DNA of 64,000 bases from Dechloromonas sp. UBA6271 (GCA_002440665.1 DJUX01000004.1:62001-126000), one strand, 5' to 3'. Shown: positions 25,831 to 34,748, counted from the stretch's first letter. The notes: a model not told the origin generated them from the sequence alone. Numbers and translations: made by a program.

Positions 25831-26886
25831 TCAGAATTCGCGGAGTTGCAATTCCTCGGGCAGCGGCGATCCGCGTTCGACGCGGATCGGGAAAATGCCG
25901 ATGGTGCGCCCGTCCTGGGTCGCGACGATGAAACGCCACTCCCCCGGCCGCGGATTCAGCACCCACGAATAGCCCCGAAAGCCGCGCTCGCGCCCGCCGC
26001 TGCTGTGAAAGCGGTTGCGGTAAACCTGCCGCCAGCCCTCTTTTTCGCGAATCTCCCAGCGGTGCTCGAGCGCCGCCGTCACGCCCAGCGGTGCGAACAC
26101 TGCCGATACCCCGTAGAGCTTGCCGCCCTCGGCCACATGCACCGTAGACGCCTGATCCCGCCAGAACTGCCACCACGGCGCCGGCTCGACCTGCAGGGCG
26201 AAACTGTCGCCTTCCCTGACGAAGGCGTGCCCGACCGCCATGTCCTGCTTGACCAGCGGCACCGGCGCGATCATGTCGAGGCGCCAGGCCAGCAGCAAGG
26301 CCCCAACAAGTATCCAGGCTGGAAAGATCCGCCCCGGCCGTCCCGGCGCTAGCCGCCACAAACCGTGCGCCAGCAGCGCCCCGGCGACCGTGGACACGTA
26401 GAACCACAGGGGATCCAGGCTGCCCAGCGCGTGCGGCAGGGCGAAATTGAACAGCAGGATGGCATTGAGCGCGAACAGGGCCCAGATCAGCGTGAAGCGC
26501 TGGCCGTACTGCTTGCCGATGAACTCGTTGCCGACCAGCAACAGGCCGAGCAGGCATGCCGTCAGCCAGGTGCCGAGGTGGCCGGAACTCTTGAAGTAGA
26601 GGATGAACAGCGCCGAAAAAATGCCGCCGAAGAGAAACTGCAGCAGCAGGTAAGGCGCTTGCCAGACGACGCTGGCCAGGCGCCCGCGCAGACCCTCGCC
26701 TTCCGGCGCAGCCAGGTTGCCGGCCGCCCGCCAGGCCAGCCAGAGGATCAGCAGCCCGGCGCCGAGCAGGAAGCCGCCGAGCACCCAGAGATCCATCGCC
26801 CGCACCCGCTGACCGATGGTCAGGGCATCCCAGGCGAAGCCGCCGAAGAAGGCGAGCGGAGGATAAAGGCGCTGCAGGAATTTCAA
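25831..26886 (-). CDS. DUF2914 membrane protein
   Basis: About 351-residue protein. The N-terminal two-thirds holds roughly seven hydrophobic segments; the C-terminal DUF2914 domain (about 240-345) has the VYRNRFHSSGG and RGFRGYSWV stretches. Function is unknown. The start is uncertain. The open frame extends upstream through a terminator hairpin, which cannot be coding start sequence, so I place the start at the TTG at 26886, just inside the hairpin. No good ribosome site is visible. Confidence 0.72.
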   Translation of the reverse strand: MKFLQRLYPPLAFFGGFAWDALTIGQRVRAMDLWVLGGFLLGAGLLILWLAWRAAGNLAAPEGEGLRGRLASVVWQAPYLLLQFLFGGIFSALFILYFKSSGHLGTWLTACLLGLLLVGNEFIGKQYGQRFTLIWALFALNAILLFNFALPHALGSLDPLWFYVSTVAGALLAHGLWRLAPGRPGRIFPAWILVGALLLAWRLDMIAPVPLVKQDMAVGHAFVREGDSFALQVEPAPWWQFWRDQASTVHVAEGGKLYGVSAVFAPLGVTAALEHRWEIREKEGWRQVYRNRFHSSGGRERGFRGYSWVLNPRPGEWRFIVATQDGRTIGIFPIRVERGSPLPEELQLREF

Positions 26887-26911
26887 GATATCAATCGTCT
26901 TCGGTAAACGG

Positions 26912-26939
26912 AAAAAGAGCCGCCGCAGCGGCTCTTTTT
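26912..26939. terminator. strong rho-independent terminator
   Basis: Perfect 12-base palindrome AAAAAGAGCCGC / GCGGCTCTTTTT with a four-base loop and T-run. It ends transcription of the glycine-zipper lipoprotein gene and lies within the false 5' extension of the DUF2914 frame. Confidence 0.92.
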
Positions 26940-26994
26940 CCTTGCCTCGCCACTCCGGAAAGCCTGGAGAGCGAGGCAATCATGGCCAGCGTGG

Positions 26995-27219
26995 TTACTG
27001 CTGGCGGTTGCCCCTGATGTAACCGGCGGTGCCCCCGGCGGCAGCGCCGATCGCGGCGCCCTGCCAAGCGTTGCCGCCCGTGATCGAGGCGATCCCGGCG
27101 CCGGCCGCGGCGCCCATGGCACCGCCGCTGACCGTGCCTTGCTGGCGCGGCGTCATGTCCGTGCAAGCCGATGCGGCCAGAGCCGCCACCACTGCCAGTG
27201 CAAATCCTGTCTTTTTCAT
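26995..27219 (-). CDS. glycine-zipper lipoprotein (YMGG-like)
   Basis: 74-residue lipoprotein with a signal peptide and lipobox AASAC (Cys19). The mature part is a glycine-zipper repeat (GGAMGAAAGAGIASITGG and GAAIGAAAGGTAG) typical of small outer-membrane lipoproteins. Such proteins interact with membranes or peptidoglycan-linked complexes. It is 12 bases downstream of the 130-residue exported protein and is probably co-transcribed with it, ending at the strong terminator. Confidence 0.85.
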   Translation of the reverse strand: MKKTGFALAVVAALAASACTDMTPRQQGTVSGGAMGAAAGAGIASITGGNAWQGAAIGAAAGGTAGYIRGNRQQ

Positions 27220-27231
27220 TTTCCGCCTCCG

Positions 27232-27624
27232 TTATTTGGCTGCCTTGAGCCCAGGCAAGGCAATCTCGAACCAGATGGTCTCGATCACCGGGCGCTGCAA
27301 CTTGCCGGGGTTGGCCGCATACCACTTGTCGAGTGCTTCCTGCACGGTCGCCAGCGTCTGGCCCGTCAGGCCCTTGGCGAGGCGCGGCGAGAAGCTGCTC
27401 TTTTCGGGCAGCGGATCGTTGGCGTTGTAGGCGACTTCCATCTGAACCACGTTGGCCAGACCGACCAGATAGGCCTTCTTGACGTCATCCGTGGACTTCG
27501 TCCATAGCGTGCCGTCGACCAGTGGCACCTCGGCCGCGCTGGCGCTGCCACAGGTCATCGCCAGCGCCAGGCAGGCTGCCGACACGACGTGACCGAATTT
27601 CCGAAAAGCAGAGTTGTTTATCAT
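27232..27624 (-). CDS. small exported protein of unknown function
   Basis: 130-residue protein. The start at 27624 (MINNSAF) gives a clear Sec signal peptide ending near ASA-AEV (about residue 31). The mature domain of about 100 residues has LWTKSTDDVKKAYLVGLANVV and a C-terminal YAANPGKLQRPVIETIW stretch. The shape resembles small periplasmic helical proteins such as Rap1a-type domains but lacks their cysteines, so I do not assign it. It is paired with the downstream lipoprotein gene. Confidence 0.68.
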   Translation of the reverse strand: MINNSAFRKFGHVVSAACLALAMTCGSASAAEVPLVDGTLWTKSTDDVKKAYLVGLANVVQMEVAYNANDPLPEKSSFSPRLAKGLTGQTLATVQEALDKWYAANPGKLQRPVIETIWFEIALPGLKAAK

Positions 27625-27678
27625 TGTTGATTCTCTCCAGAATGGGAATTTGCAGACTATCACGGCAGGCACCGCGTG

Positions 27679-28074
27679 TTAAGCGGAACCGCGCCCGTCA
27701 CTTACCTCGCCGTCGACATACAACCAGCGCCCGTCCTCGCAGATGAAGCGGCTGGTTTCATGCACCCGGTGGCCGCGCCCGGCAACGCGGTAGCGGGCAA
27801 CGAATTCGACGGTGGCGTGGCTGGCGTCCTGCATCTGGTGTCGTCGAACCTCCAGCCCCAGCCATTTGGTCCCGGCCTCCTCTGCAAGATGCAGCGCCGC
27901 CGGCCGGGTCGAGGCATGCCAGGTTGCCAGCAGGTAGGGCTCCAGCCCGAGGACGTAGGCGCTGTAGCGCGAGCGCATCAGGGCTTCGGCACTTGCGGCA
28001 TTTTCGGCCCTGAAATGCAGTCGACCGCAACAGGCTTCGTAAGGCTTGCCGCTGCCGCAAGGGCAGGCGCTCAT
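27679..28074 (-). CDS. YchJ/UPF0225 family SEC-C protein
   Basis: 131-residue protein. The N-terminal zinc-binding SEC-C motif CPCGSGKPYEACCG occupies residues 4-17, and the YchJ domain contains LMRSRYSAYVLG and WLGLEV. Function is not established; the SEC-C motif suggests metal or nucleic-acid association. Its start overlaps the rdgC stop (ATGA). A copy of the dispersed motif lies in the first 20 codons, directly in the SEC-C coding region. Confidence 0.9.
   Translation of the reverse strand: MSACPCGSGKPYEACCGRLHFRAENAASAEALMRSRYSAYVLGLEPYLLATWHASTRPAALHLAEEAGTKWLGLEVRRHQMQDASHATVEFVARYRVAGRGHRVHETSRFICEDGRWLYVDGEVSDGRGSA
28020..28031 (+). repeat. dispersed motif copy (GTCGACCGCAAC)
   Basis: Exact copy in the 5' part of the ychJ-like gene, within the codons for CCGRLHF. 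An ATTTT tract lies about 18 bases away on the GTCGAC side. Confidence 0.65.
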
Positions 28075-28976
28075 TTGGGTTCGACGACCTCGCCGCCCAG
28101 CGCCGCGATCAATTGCGGCAGGAAGCGCGACAGCTCGCCGGTCATCAGTGCGAAGTCGGCGTCGAACTGCTCGTCGGCGTGTTCGGCGCTTTTCTCGGCT
28201 TCTTCCTTGAGCAGTTCGAGGAAGGCGAGGCGCTTGACCTCTAGCTTTTCGCTGAGGATGAAGGAAATCCGGTCGTCCCAGGTCAGCGCCAGGCGCGTCG
28301 GCAGCTTGCCGCTCGCCAGATGCGCCTTGACCTCGTCGCCCTCCAGCGGATGGCGGACATAGCGTACCGCCGCCTTTTCCTCGCCGGCGGCCTTCAGTTC
28401 GCAGTCGCGGTCGATGGTGAAGCCGGCCGGGGCGTCGCCGCCGGCCAGCCAGTCGGCCATCGCCGCTTGCGGCGAAAGCTGGGTATGGAGCATGGTCAGC
28501 GGGAAATCGTCGAGGCAGTGGCGCAGGTGTTCGATGGCTTCTTCGGCCTTGGCCGGGCTGCTGGCATCGACGCAGAACCAGCCGGCCCGCGGATCGATCC
28601 AGACGAAGGTGCTGCGGCGGCGGGTGAAGGCGCGCGGCATCAGTTCCTCGGTCACCCGTTCGCGCATTTCCTTGAGCTGCTTGCGGCCGGGCGCGTAGCC
28701 TTGCTGGGCCTCCATCGCCTCGGCCCGTTCCCTGACTTCCTCATTGACCACCGACGACGGCAGCAGGCGCTGCTCGACGGACAGCGCGATCAGCCATTGC
28801 TGATTCAGCGAAAAAACCAGCGCCCCGTCACGGCGCGGCGAAACCCAGCCGCGGCTCATCGGCTGGTTGCTCGGACATTTCACGAACGGGCCGCGTGCCA
28901 GTTGTTCCTCGAACTTGGCGAGGTCGACGGTCCACGGCGTGGGCAAACGGTAAAGCTGCAGGTTCTTGAACCACAT
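28071..28976 (-). CDS. rdgC: recombination-associated protein RdgC
   Basis: 301-residue ring-forming DNA-binding protein that limits RecA activity. The N-terminal MWFKNLQLYRL and the segment FVKCPSNQPMSRGWVSPR are highly conserved, as is the VEQRLLPSSVV stretch. Length matches E. coli RdgC (303). Its stop overlaps the following ychJ-like start. It is transcribed after trmB with a 24-base gap, near the thi genes. Confidence 0.95.
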   Translation of the reverse strand: MWFKNLQLYRLPTPWTVDLAKFEEQLARGPFVKCPSNQPMSRGWVSPRRDGALVFSLNQQWLIALSVEQRLLPSSVVNEEVRERAEAMEAQQGYAPGRKQLKEMRERVTEELMPRAFTRRRSTFVWIDPRAGWFCVDASSPAKAEEAIEHLRHCLDDFPLTMLHTQLSPQAAMADWLAGGDAPAGFTIDRDCELKAAGEEKAAVRYVRHPLEGDEVKAHLASGKLPTRLALTWDDRISFILSEKLEVKRLAFLELLKEEAEKSAEHADEQFDADFALMTGELSRFLPQLIAALGGEVVEPK

Positions 28977-29000
28977 AAAAAATCTTTCGGAGAAAAGCGT

Positions 29001-29756
29001 TTAGCGCTTCTTGAAAATGACGTCCCAGACGCCGTGACCGAGGCGGATGCCACGATTTTCAAACTTGGTCAGCGGCCGGTAATCGGGGCGCGGGGCGAAG
29101 CCCGCCATGGGCTCCACCGAAGGACCAGAGACGGAATTAAGCAGCGACGGCTCGTCGGAGAGAACCTCCAGCATCTGGTGGGCGTACTCTTCCCAGTCGG
29201 TGGCACAGTGGAGGTAACCGCCCGGCTTCAGCCGCGACGCCAATAATGCGACGAAAGGCGGCTGGATCAGCCGGCGCTTGTTGTGCCGCGCCTTGTGCCA
29301 CGGGTCGGGGAAGAAGACATGGACGCCGTCGAGCGAGGCTTCCGGCAGCATGTCGCGTACCACCTCGACAGCGTCGTGCTGACAGATGCGCAGGTTGCCC
29401 AGGCCGCGCTCGGCGATCTGCTTGCACAGCGCGCCGACCCCCGGCACATGGACTTCGACGCCGAGGTAATCGTTGTCGCGGTTGGCATCGGCGATCTTGG
29501 CGGTGGTTTCGCCCATACCGGTACCGATTTCGAGGATTTTCGGGGCATTTCGGCCGTAGACCGCAGCCAGGTCGACCTGCTGCGGCGCATAGACCAGGCC
29601 GATCTTCGGCATCATCTCGGCGTAGTAATTTGCCTGCGCCGCCGACATGCGGCCGGCGCGGCGGACGTAGCTCTTGATGTGGCCGTAGCCCTCGCGGCCT
29701 TCCACGTAGATGCCTTCGTCGCCCGTGCCGGGCTCAATCAAGGGCGCGCCGCTCAC
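29001..29756 (-). CDS. trmB: tRNA (guanine-N7-)-methyltransferase
   Basis: 251-residue SAM-dependent enzyme that methylates G46 of tRNA. Motifs: EIGTGMGETTAKIA (SAM-binding loop), VHVFFPDPWHKARHNKRRL (catalytic) and a C-terminal RPLTKFENRGIRLGHGVWD. The GTG start at 29756 overlaps the thiG stop (GTGA), so it is coupled to thiG. The longer frame upstream only shadows thiG. Length is slightly above the 239 of E. coli, typical for betaproteobacteria. Confidence 0.94.
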   Translation of the reverse strand: MSGAPLIEPGTGDEGIYVEGREGYGHIKSYVRRAGRMSAAQANYYAEMMPKIGLVYAPQQVDLAAVYGRNAPKILEIGTGMGETTAKIADANRDNDYLGVEVHVPGVGALCKQIAERGLGNLRICQHDAVEVVRDMLPEASLDGVHVFFPDPWHKARHNKRRLIQPPFVALLASRLKPGGYLHCATDWEEYAHQMLEVLSDEPSLLNSVSGPSVEPMAGFAPRPDYRPLTKFENRGIRLGHGVWDVIFKKR

Positions 29757-30535
29757 GAGCCGATCAGCCCGGCAGTCGGCGACGACGGATCGGCCGAATA
29801 CAGCTTGCGCGGCATGCGCCCGGCCATGAACGCCTCGCGGCCGGCCTCGACGCCCTTCTTCATGGCGCTGGCCATCAGCACCGGATTCTTTGCATGGGCG
29901 ATGGCGGTGTTCATCAGCACGCCGTCGCAGCCCAGTTCCATGGCGACGGTGGCGTCCGACGCGGTGCCGACGCCGGCATCGACGATCACCGGCACCTTGG
30001 CGTTGTCGATTATCAGGCGCAGGTTCCACGGATTCAGGATGCCCATGCCGGAGCCGATCAGCGAGGCCAGCGGCATCACCGCAACGCAGCCGATGTCTTC
30101 GAGCATCCGGGCCTGGATCGGGTCGTCCGAGCAGTAGACCATGACGTGAAAGCCATCCTTGACCAGCGTTTCAGCCGCCTTCAGGGTTTCCGGCATGTTC
30201 GGAAACAGGCTGGTCGGATCGCCGAGCACCTCCAGCTTGCACAGCGGATGGCCGTCGAGCAGTTCGCGCGCCAGACGCAAGGTGCGCACCGCATCGTCGG
30301 CGCTGTAGCAGCCAGCGGTGTTGGGCAGGATGGTGAATTGCGACGGCGGCAGGGCATCGAGCAGGTTGGGCTGGCTCGGGTCCTGGCCGATGTTCATGCG
30401 GCGGATCGCCACGGTGACGATCTCGGCGCCGGAAGCATCGATGGCCGCCCGGGTTTCGGCGAAATCCTTGTACTTGCCGGTACCGACCAGCAAGCGGGAA
30501 CGGTACGCCTTGCCGGCGATGGTCAGTTGATGCAT
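29753..30535 (-). CDS. thiG: thiazole synthase ThiG
   Basis: 260-residue TIM-barrel enzyme forming the thiazole phosphate of thiamine from dehydroglycine, deoxyxylulose phosphate and ThiS-thiocarboxylate. The conserved LLVGTGKYKD segment near the N-terminus, the Schiff-base lysine region CKLEVLGD and the phosphate-binding GVGTASDA segment are present. It lies directly after thiS, its sulfur carrier, and is coupled to trmB. No other thi genes are in the window. Confidence 0.96.
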   Translation of the reverse strand: MHQLTIAGKAYRSRLLVGTGKYKDFAETRAAIDASGAEIVTVAIRRMNIGQDPSQPNLLDALPPSQFTILPNTAGCYSADDAVRTLRLARELLDGHPLCKLEVLGDPTSLFPNMPETLKAAETLVKDGFHVMVYCSDDPIQARMLEDIGCVAVMPLASLIGSGMGILNPWNLRLIIDNAKVPVIVDAGVGTASDATVAMELGCDGVLMNTAIAHAKNPVLMASAMKKGVEAGREAFMAGRMPRKLYSADPSSPTAGLIGS

Positions 30536-30550
30536 GGAACGTGCTCCGGT

Positions 30551-30754
30551 TCAGCCGCCGCCGACGGCGACGACGATTTCGAGTTGGTCGCCCGCGGCAA
30601 GCGCGGTCGTGGCGTGCTGGCTCTTGGGGACAATTTCGCCGTTGCGTTCGACGGCGATGCGCTTGCCGGCATAGCCGAGCCGGTCGATGAGGCCGGCGAC
30701 GGTCAGCGGGTCGGGAAACTGGCGGGCTTCGCCATTGATCTTGAGGTCTGGCAT
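30551..30754 (-). CDS. thiS: sulfur carrier protein ThiS
   Basis: 67-residue beta-grasp sulfur carrier. It ends in VVAVGGG, carrying the Gly-Gly whose carboxylate is adenylated and thiocarboxylated for thiazole synthesis. It lies 15 bases upstream of thiG and four bases downstream of the SDR gene, giving the run SDR-thiS-thiG-trmB. The conserved internal FPDPLTVAGLIDRLGY region matches the family. Confidence 0.92.
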   Translation of the reverse strand: MPDLKINGEARQFPDPLTVAGLIDRLGYAGKRIAVERNGEIVPKSQHATTALAAGDQLEIVVAVGGG

Positions 30755-30758
30755 CCGA

Positions 30759-31523
30759 CTATTTTAACAAGCCGCGCGGCTTGCGCGGGGCACTCGTGAA
30801 GAGCCGGTCGTAGAGCCAGTTCGGCAGGGCACGCAGAAGCTTGGCAACGACGCCCATCGGCCACGGGATCACCGTGTAGGTCGTGCCGCGTTCGATGGCG
30901 GCGGCAAAGCGTTCGGCCGCCTTGTCCGCCGCCAGCAAAAACGGCATTTTGTAGGGGTTGACCGCAGTCATCGGCGTTGCGATGTAGCCCGGCGCGATGG
31001 TCACCACCTTGATGTTGTAGGGCCGCATTTCGAGGCGCAGGCTTTCCAGGTAGGCGATGGCCGCCGCCTTCGACGCCGAATAGGCTTCCGCCCCCGGCAG
31101 GCCGCGGATACCGGCGACCGAGGCGATGCCGACCAACCTCCGCTCGCCGCCCGCCGCCTGCATCGCCGCGATGAAGGGTGTAAAGGTAGCCGCCATGCCA
31201 TAAACGTTGATGTCCATGATGCGCCGGAAAACCGCGAGGTCTTCCTCGTGCTCGCTCAGCGTGCCGGCCGAAACGCCGGCATTGGCGATGACGATGTCCG
31301 GCGCGCCGAAACGGGCGATGAAATCGCCGGCCGCGTCATGCAGCGCCGGCGCATCGGCGACATCGAGCGCATAGCAGGCATGACCGCCGCCGAGGCGCCG
31401 GTTCAGCGCCGCCAGCACATCCTGCCGTCGCGCTGCCAGCCCGAGCGAGGCGCCCTTTCCGGCATAGTAAACGGCAAGCGCCTCGCCGATGCCCGACGAG
31501 GCGCCCGTGATGAAGACCTTCAA
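30759..31523 (-). CDS. short-chain dehydrogenase/reductase
   Basis: 254-residue Rossmann-fold oxidoreductase. The coenzyme motif is TGASSGIG (residues 6-13), followed by the NAG segment (VIANAGVS), the catalytic Tyr and Lys in EAYSASKAA, and a catalytic Ser in GIASVAG. The substrate is not predictable. The TTG start at 31523 is required to retain the first strand. It follows dsbA by six bases on the same strand and precedes thiS by four, so it belongs to a compact minus-strand run. Confidence 0.9.
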   Translation of the reverse strand: MKVFITGASSGIGEALAVYYAGKGASLGLAARRQDVLAALNRRLGGGHACYALDVADAPALHDAAGDFIARFGAPDIVIANAGVSAGTLSEHEEDLAVFRRIMDINVYGMAATFTPFIAAMQAAGGERRLVGIASVAGIRGLPGAEAYSASKAAAIAYLESLRLEMRPYNIKVVTIAPGYIATPMTAVNPYKMPFLLAADKAAERFAAAIERGTTYTVIPWPMGVVAKLLRALPNWLYDRLFTSAPRKPRGLLK

Positions 31524-31529
31524 GGCTGG

Positions 31530-32174
31530 CTATTTCTTGGCGGGCTTCTCGCTGCGCGCCTTGGCGATCAGCTTGTCGGTCGTCGCCAGCACCTCGCCGA
31601 AGCTCTGGCCGCCGACCAGGTACTTGCCATCGACGGCGATCGCCGGCACGCCGGAAATCTTGTAGGCCTGCGCCAGCTGGTCGCCGCGCTTGACCTTGCT
31701 CATGACGCCAAAGGAATTGAAGGTTTCGCTGAATTTCTTCGGGTCGACGCCCTTCTTGGTCACCCATTCGAGGATGGTCTTTTCGTCGAACAGGTTGGTG
31801 CGGTCATTGTGGATGGCCTTGAACACATCGCCATCCAGCTTGCCCAGGTCGCCGGTCGCTTCCAGCGTGTAGTAGAGCTTGGCCGCATTGGCCCAGGCGG
31901 CGCGGCCGAAGCTCACCGGCACCCGTTTGAACACCACGTCGCCCGGCTGCTTGGCGGCCCAGGCGGAAATCAGCGGGTGGAAATCGCTGCAGTGCGGGCA
32001 GCCGTAGCTGAAGAATTCGAGGACTTCGATCTTCGCCGCATCGTCGGTCGGCTGTGCCGGGGTGATTAGCGTGTAATCCTTGCCGGCGGTCTGCGCCAGC
32101 GCCGGCATCGCCACGGTCAACGCGGCGCCGAGGGCAAAAATGCTGCGGACGAAATTGCGGCGGGCAAAGCTCAT
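31530..32174 (-). CDS. dsbA: thiol:disulfide interchange protein DsbA
   Basis: 214-residue periplasmic oxidase. It has a Sec signal peptide (about 1-28) and a thioredoxin fold with the active site FFSYGCPHCSDF (Cys59, Cys62). The C-terminal FKISGVPAIAVDGKY-type segment carries the cis-proline. DsbA introduces disulfides into exported proteins and would serve the periplasmic and cytochrome-linked enzymes of this region. It is flanked by the SPOR gene (three bases upstream) and the SDR gene. Confidence 0.94.
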   Translation of the reverse strand: MSFARRNFVRSIFALGAALTVAMPALAQTAGKDYTLITPAQPTDDAAKIEVLEFFSYGCPHCSDFHPLISAWAAKQPGDVVFKRVPVSFGRAAWANAAKLYYTLEATGDLGKLDGDVFKAIHNDRTNLFDEKTILEWVTKKGVDPKKFSETFNSFGVMSKVKRGDQLAQAYKISGVPAIAVDGKYLVGGQSFGEVLATTDKLIAKARSEKPAKK

Positions 32175-32177
32175 GCG

Positions 32178-32840
32178 TTACTCCTTGTTTTTGGCAAGCT
32201 GGGCGTCGATGCCGTTTTTGGCAAGCTCGGCGCGGGTTTTGTTCAATTCGTCGATGCGCGTGAAGGGGCCGACGCGCACGCGGTAGAAGGTCTTGTCCTG
32301 GATCATCACCTGCTGGATGACGGCCTCGATCCCCATGAAGGCCAGCTTGGCCTTCTGGTTGTCGGCGTCCTGCGCGGTGCTGAAGGAACCGGCCTGGAGG
32401 AAGAGCGGCGTCTTGCTTTCCTTGACCTCTTCCTTCTTGGGCTCCTCTTTCTTTTCTTCCTTCTTTGGTTCTTCCTTCTTCACCTCGGGCTTGCCAGCCT
32501 TGTCCGGCACCGCGTCGGCCTTGCCGGGCAGGATGTCGTAGAACTGGAAGCGTTTTTCCGGAATCGGATCGCCCGGCTTGCCCGGCAGCGCCATCGGCTG
32601 CCCCGGCTGACCGCCTTGCGGCGCGGCCTTGCCATTGGCGGCCGTGCCTTCCGGCTTGGCCGGCGGCGCCTGCACCGACTTGTTGAAGGGCAGCGGCGAC
32701 TTGTTCATGTACCAGACCACGCTCGCGGCAACGACGACCCCAAGCACGAGGCCGATGAACATGCCGATCAGGGTGCCGCCGGCGGATTTCTTCTTCGCCG
32801 GCTGGCGCTTGCGCGGTTTCATATCGCGACTCATGGACAT
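32178..32840 (-). CDS. SPOR-domain cell-division protein (FtsN-like)
   Basis: 220-residue membrane protein. A basic cytoplasmic N-terminus (KPRKRQPAKKKS) is followed by a single transmembrane segment (about 25-48). A long Lys/Pro/Glu-rich linker (PKKEEKKEEPKK) precedes a C-terminal SPOR domain (about 148-218, LQAGSFSTAQDADNQKAKL). SPOR domains bind denuded septal peptidoglycan, which directs such proteins to division sites. The gene lies between argS and dsbA, a position where FtsN-like proteins are common in betaproteobacteria. Exact role is inferred from the layout. Confidence 0.88.
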   Translation of the reverse strand: MSMSRDMKPRKRQPAKKKSAGGTLIGMFIGLVLGVVVAASVVWYMNKSPLPFNKSVQAPPAKPEGTAANGKAAPQGGQPGQPMALPGKPGDPIPEKRFQFYDILPGKADAVPDKAGKPEVKKEEPKKEEKKEEPKKEEVKESKTPLFLQAGSFSTAQDADNQKAKLAFMGIEAVIQQVMIQDKTFYRVRVGPFTRIDELNKTRAELAKNGIDAQLAKNKE

Positions 32841-32843
32841 TCC

Positions 32844-34607
32844 TTACATCGATTCCGGGCAGCTGACGCCCAGGATGGCGAGACCGTTGCGGATCACCTG
32901 GCGCACGGCGGCGGCGAGCGCGACACGTGCATCGCGCAGCGCGGCGTCGTCGACCAGCATGCGTTCGGCGTTGTACCAGCCGTGGAACTCGCCAGCCAGA
33001 TCCTTGAGGTAGAAGGCGATCAGGTGCGGCGCCAGATCGCGAGCGGCGTTCTCGATCACGTCGCGGAACTCGGCCAGCTTGTTGGCGATCGCCAGTTCGC
33101 GCGGGTTGCTCAGCAACGCCAGATCGGCGTCGGCCAGCGTCGCCAGATCACCGCCCCACTGGGCGAGCACCGAGCAGATGCGGGCATGGGCATACTGGAT
33201 GTAATACACCGGGTTCTCGTTGGTCTGGCTCTTGGCCAGATCGAGGTCGAAGTCGAGATGCTGGTCGGACTTGCGCAGCGCGTAGAAGAAGCGGCAGGCG
33301 TCGTTGCCGACCTCGCCGCGCAGTTCGCGCAGCGTGACGAATTCGCCGGAGCGCGTGGACATCGAGGCCTTCTGGCCGTTGCGGTAGAGCACGGCGAACT
33401 GGACCAGCGCCACCTGCAGCTTGCCGGCGTCGAGATCAAGCGCCTTGACGGCGCCGCTCACGCGCGGGATATAACCGTGGTGATCGGCGCCCCAGATATT
33501 GATGACCTTGTCGAAACCGCGCTCGAATTTGTTCAGGTGGTAGGCGATGTCGGACGCGAAATAGGTGTACAGGCCGTTTTCGCGTTGGACGACGCGGTCC
33601 TTCTCGTCGCCGAAGGCGGTCGAGCGAAACCACTTGGCGCCGTTCTGCAGGTAGATGTGGCCTTTTTCCTCAAGCAGCACGACGCAGCGGGCGACCAGCC
33701 CGGTGTCGTAGAGTGCCTTTTCGGAGAACCAGACGTCGAAATGGACGCCGAACTGCTCGAGATCGTCGCGGCAGTCGGCCAGTTGTTCGTTGAGCGCATG
33801 CTGATGCACGTAATCCCAGTCAGGGCCGAGCAGTTCCTTGGCCCTGGCTATCAGCGCATCGAGATGCAGCTCGCGCTGCTGCTTGGCCTCGTCGTCGGCG
33901 CGGTCGGCTTCCGGCAGACCCGGAGTGCCGGCCAGCACCGCTTCGGCTGCACGGACATACTTGGCGGCGTGGGCGACGGTCATCTGCTGCGCCATGTCGC
34001 GCACGTAGCCGCCCTGGTAGGCGTTGGGCGGGAACGGCACCGACACGCCGTGCTGATCCAGATAACGCAGCCACGTGGACAAACCGAGGATGTCCATCTG
34101 GCGGCCGGCGTCATTGACGTAATACTCGCGCGTCACGTCCCAGCCGGCGAAGGCCAGCAGGCTGGACAGCGAAGCGCCGTAGGCCGCGCCACGCCCGTGG
34201 CCGACGTGCAGCGGGCCGGTCGGGTTGGCCGAGACGAACTCGACCTGCACCTTGTGCCCGGCGCCCAGTTGCGAACGCCCGAAATTGCCGCCATCGACCA
34301 GCACGGCGCCGACCACGTCGACCTTGGCGCGGGGATCGAGCGTGAAATTGATGAAACCGGCCCCGGCGATCTCGGCCCTGGCGACCAGCAGCGACACCGG
34401 CAGCTCGGCCAATAGCTGACTGGCGATTTCGCGCGGATTCTTCTTCAGCGCCTTGGCCAATTGCATCGCCAGGTTGGTGGCGAAGTCGCCATGCGTCGGG
34501 TCGCGCGGCCGTTCGAGGTGAATCGGGGTATCGGTTGCAGTCGGCGCAACACTGGCCAGCGCCTGCTGCAGCAGGGCGGTCAGCTGTGATTTGACATCGT
34601 GGGCCAT
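32844..34607 (-). CDS. argS: arginyl-tRNA synthetase
   Basis: 587-residue class I synthetase charging tRNA-Arg. It has an N-terminal Arg-tRNA synthetase additional domain (about 1-90), the HIGH-type signature ANPTGPLHVGHGRG (about 129-142), and a KMSTRSG-type KMSK region (QKASMSTRSG). A C-terminal DALR anticodon-binding domain with QYAHARICSVL (about 463-587) completes it. Length is normal. Its 5' region borders the AT-rich orphan locus and the REP-like hairpin. Confidence 0.96.
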   Translation of the reverse strand: MAHDVKSQLTALLQQALASVAPTATDTPIHLERPRDPTHGDFATNLAMQLAKALKKNPREIASQLLAELPVSLLVARAEIAGAGFINFTLDPRAKVDVVGAVLVDGGNFGRSQLGAGHKVQVEFVSANPTGPLHVGHGRGAAYGASLSSLLAFAGWDVTREYYVNDAGRQMDILGLSTWLRYLDQHGVSVPFPPNAYQGGYVRDMAQQMTVAHAAKYVRAAEAVLAGTPGLPEADRADDEAKQQRELHLDALIARAKELLGPDWDYVHQHALNEQLADCRDDLEQFGVHFDVWFSEKALYDTGLVARCVVLLEEKGHIYLQNGAKWFRSTAFGDEKDRVVQRENGLYTYFASDIAYHLNKFERGFDKVINIWGADHHGYIPRVSGAVKALDLDAGKLQVALVQFAVLYRNGQKASMSTRSGEFVTLRELRGEVGNDACRFFYALRKSDQHLDFDLDLAKSQTNENPVYYIQYAHARICSVLAQWGGDLATLADADLALLSNPRELAIANKLAEFRDVIENAARDLAPHLIAFYLKDLAGEFHGWYNAERMLVDDAALRDARVALAAAVRQVIRNGLAILGVSCPESM

Positions 34608-34694
34608 TGATCCGGAGCTGAAAAAGCAAAGCGGCGATTATACGCTGCCGCTGCCTGATTGTTCGGCAAGGCAGGAATCGCCGGGCTAGCGGCT

Positions 34695-34748
34695 GGTTTC
34701 CCGGCACAACTCCGTGCCGATGTGCCGGGAAACCGGGGTCTGACCCTT
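34695..34748. repeat. REP-like hairpin and GGGTCTGACCC box
   Basis: Perfect 14-base inverted repeat GGTTTCCCGGCACA / TGTGCCGGGAAACC with a 12-base loop, immediately followed by GGGGTCTGACCC. A similar box in opposite orientation (GGGGTCAGAGCC) lies at 35371-35382 on the other side of the AT-rich gene. This resembles REP or insertion-end sequences. Confidence 0.6.
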
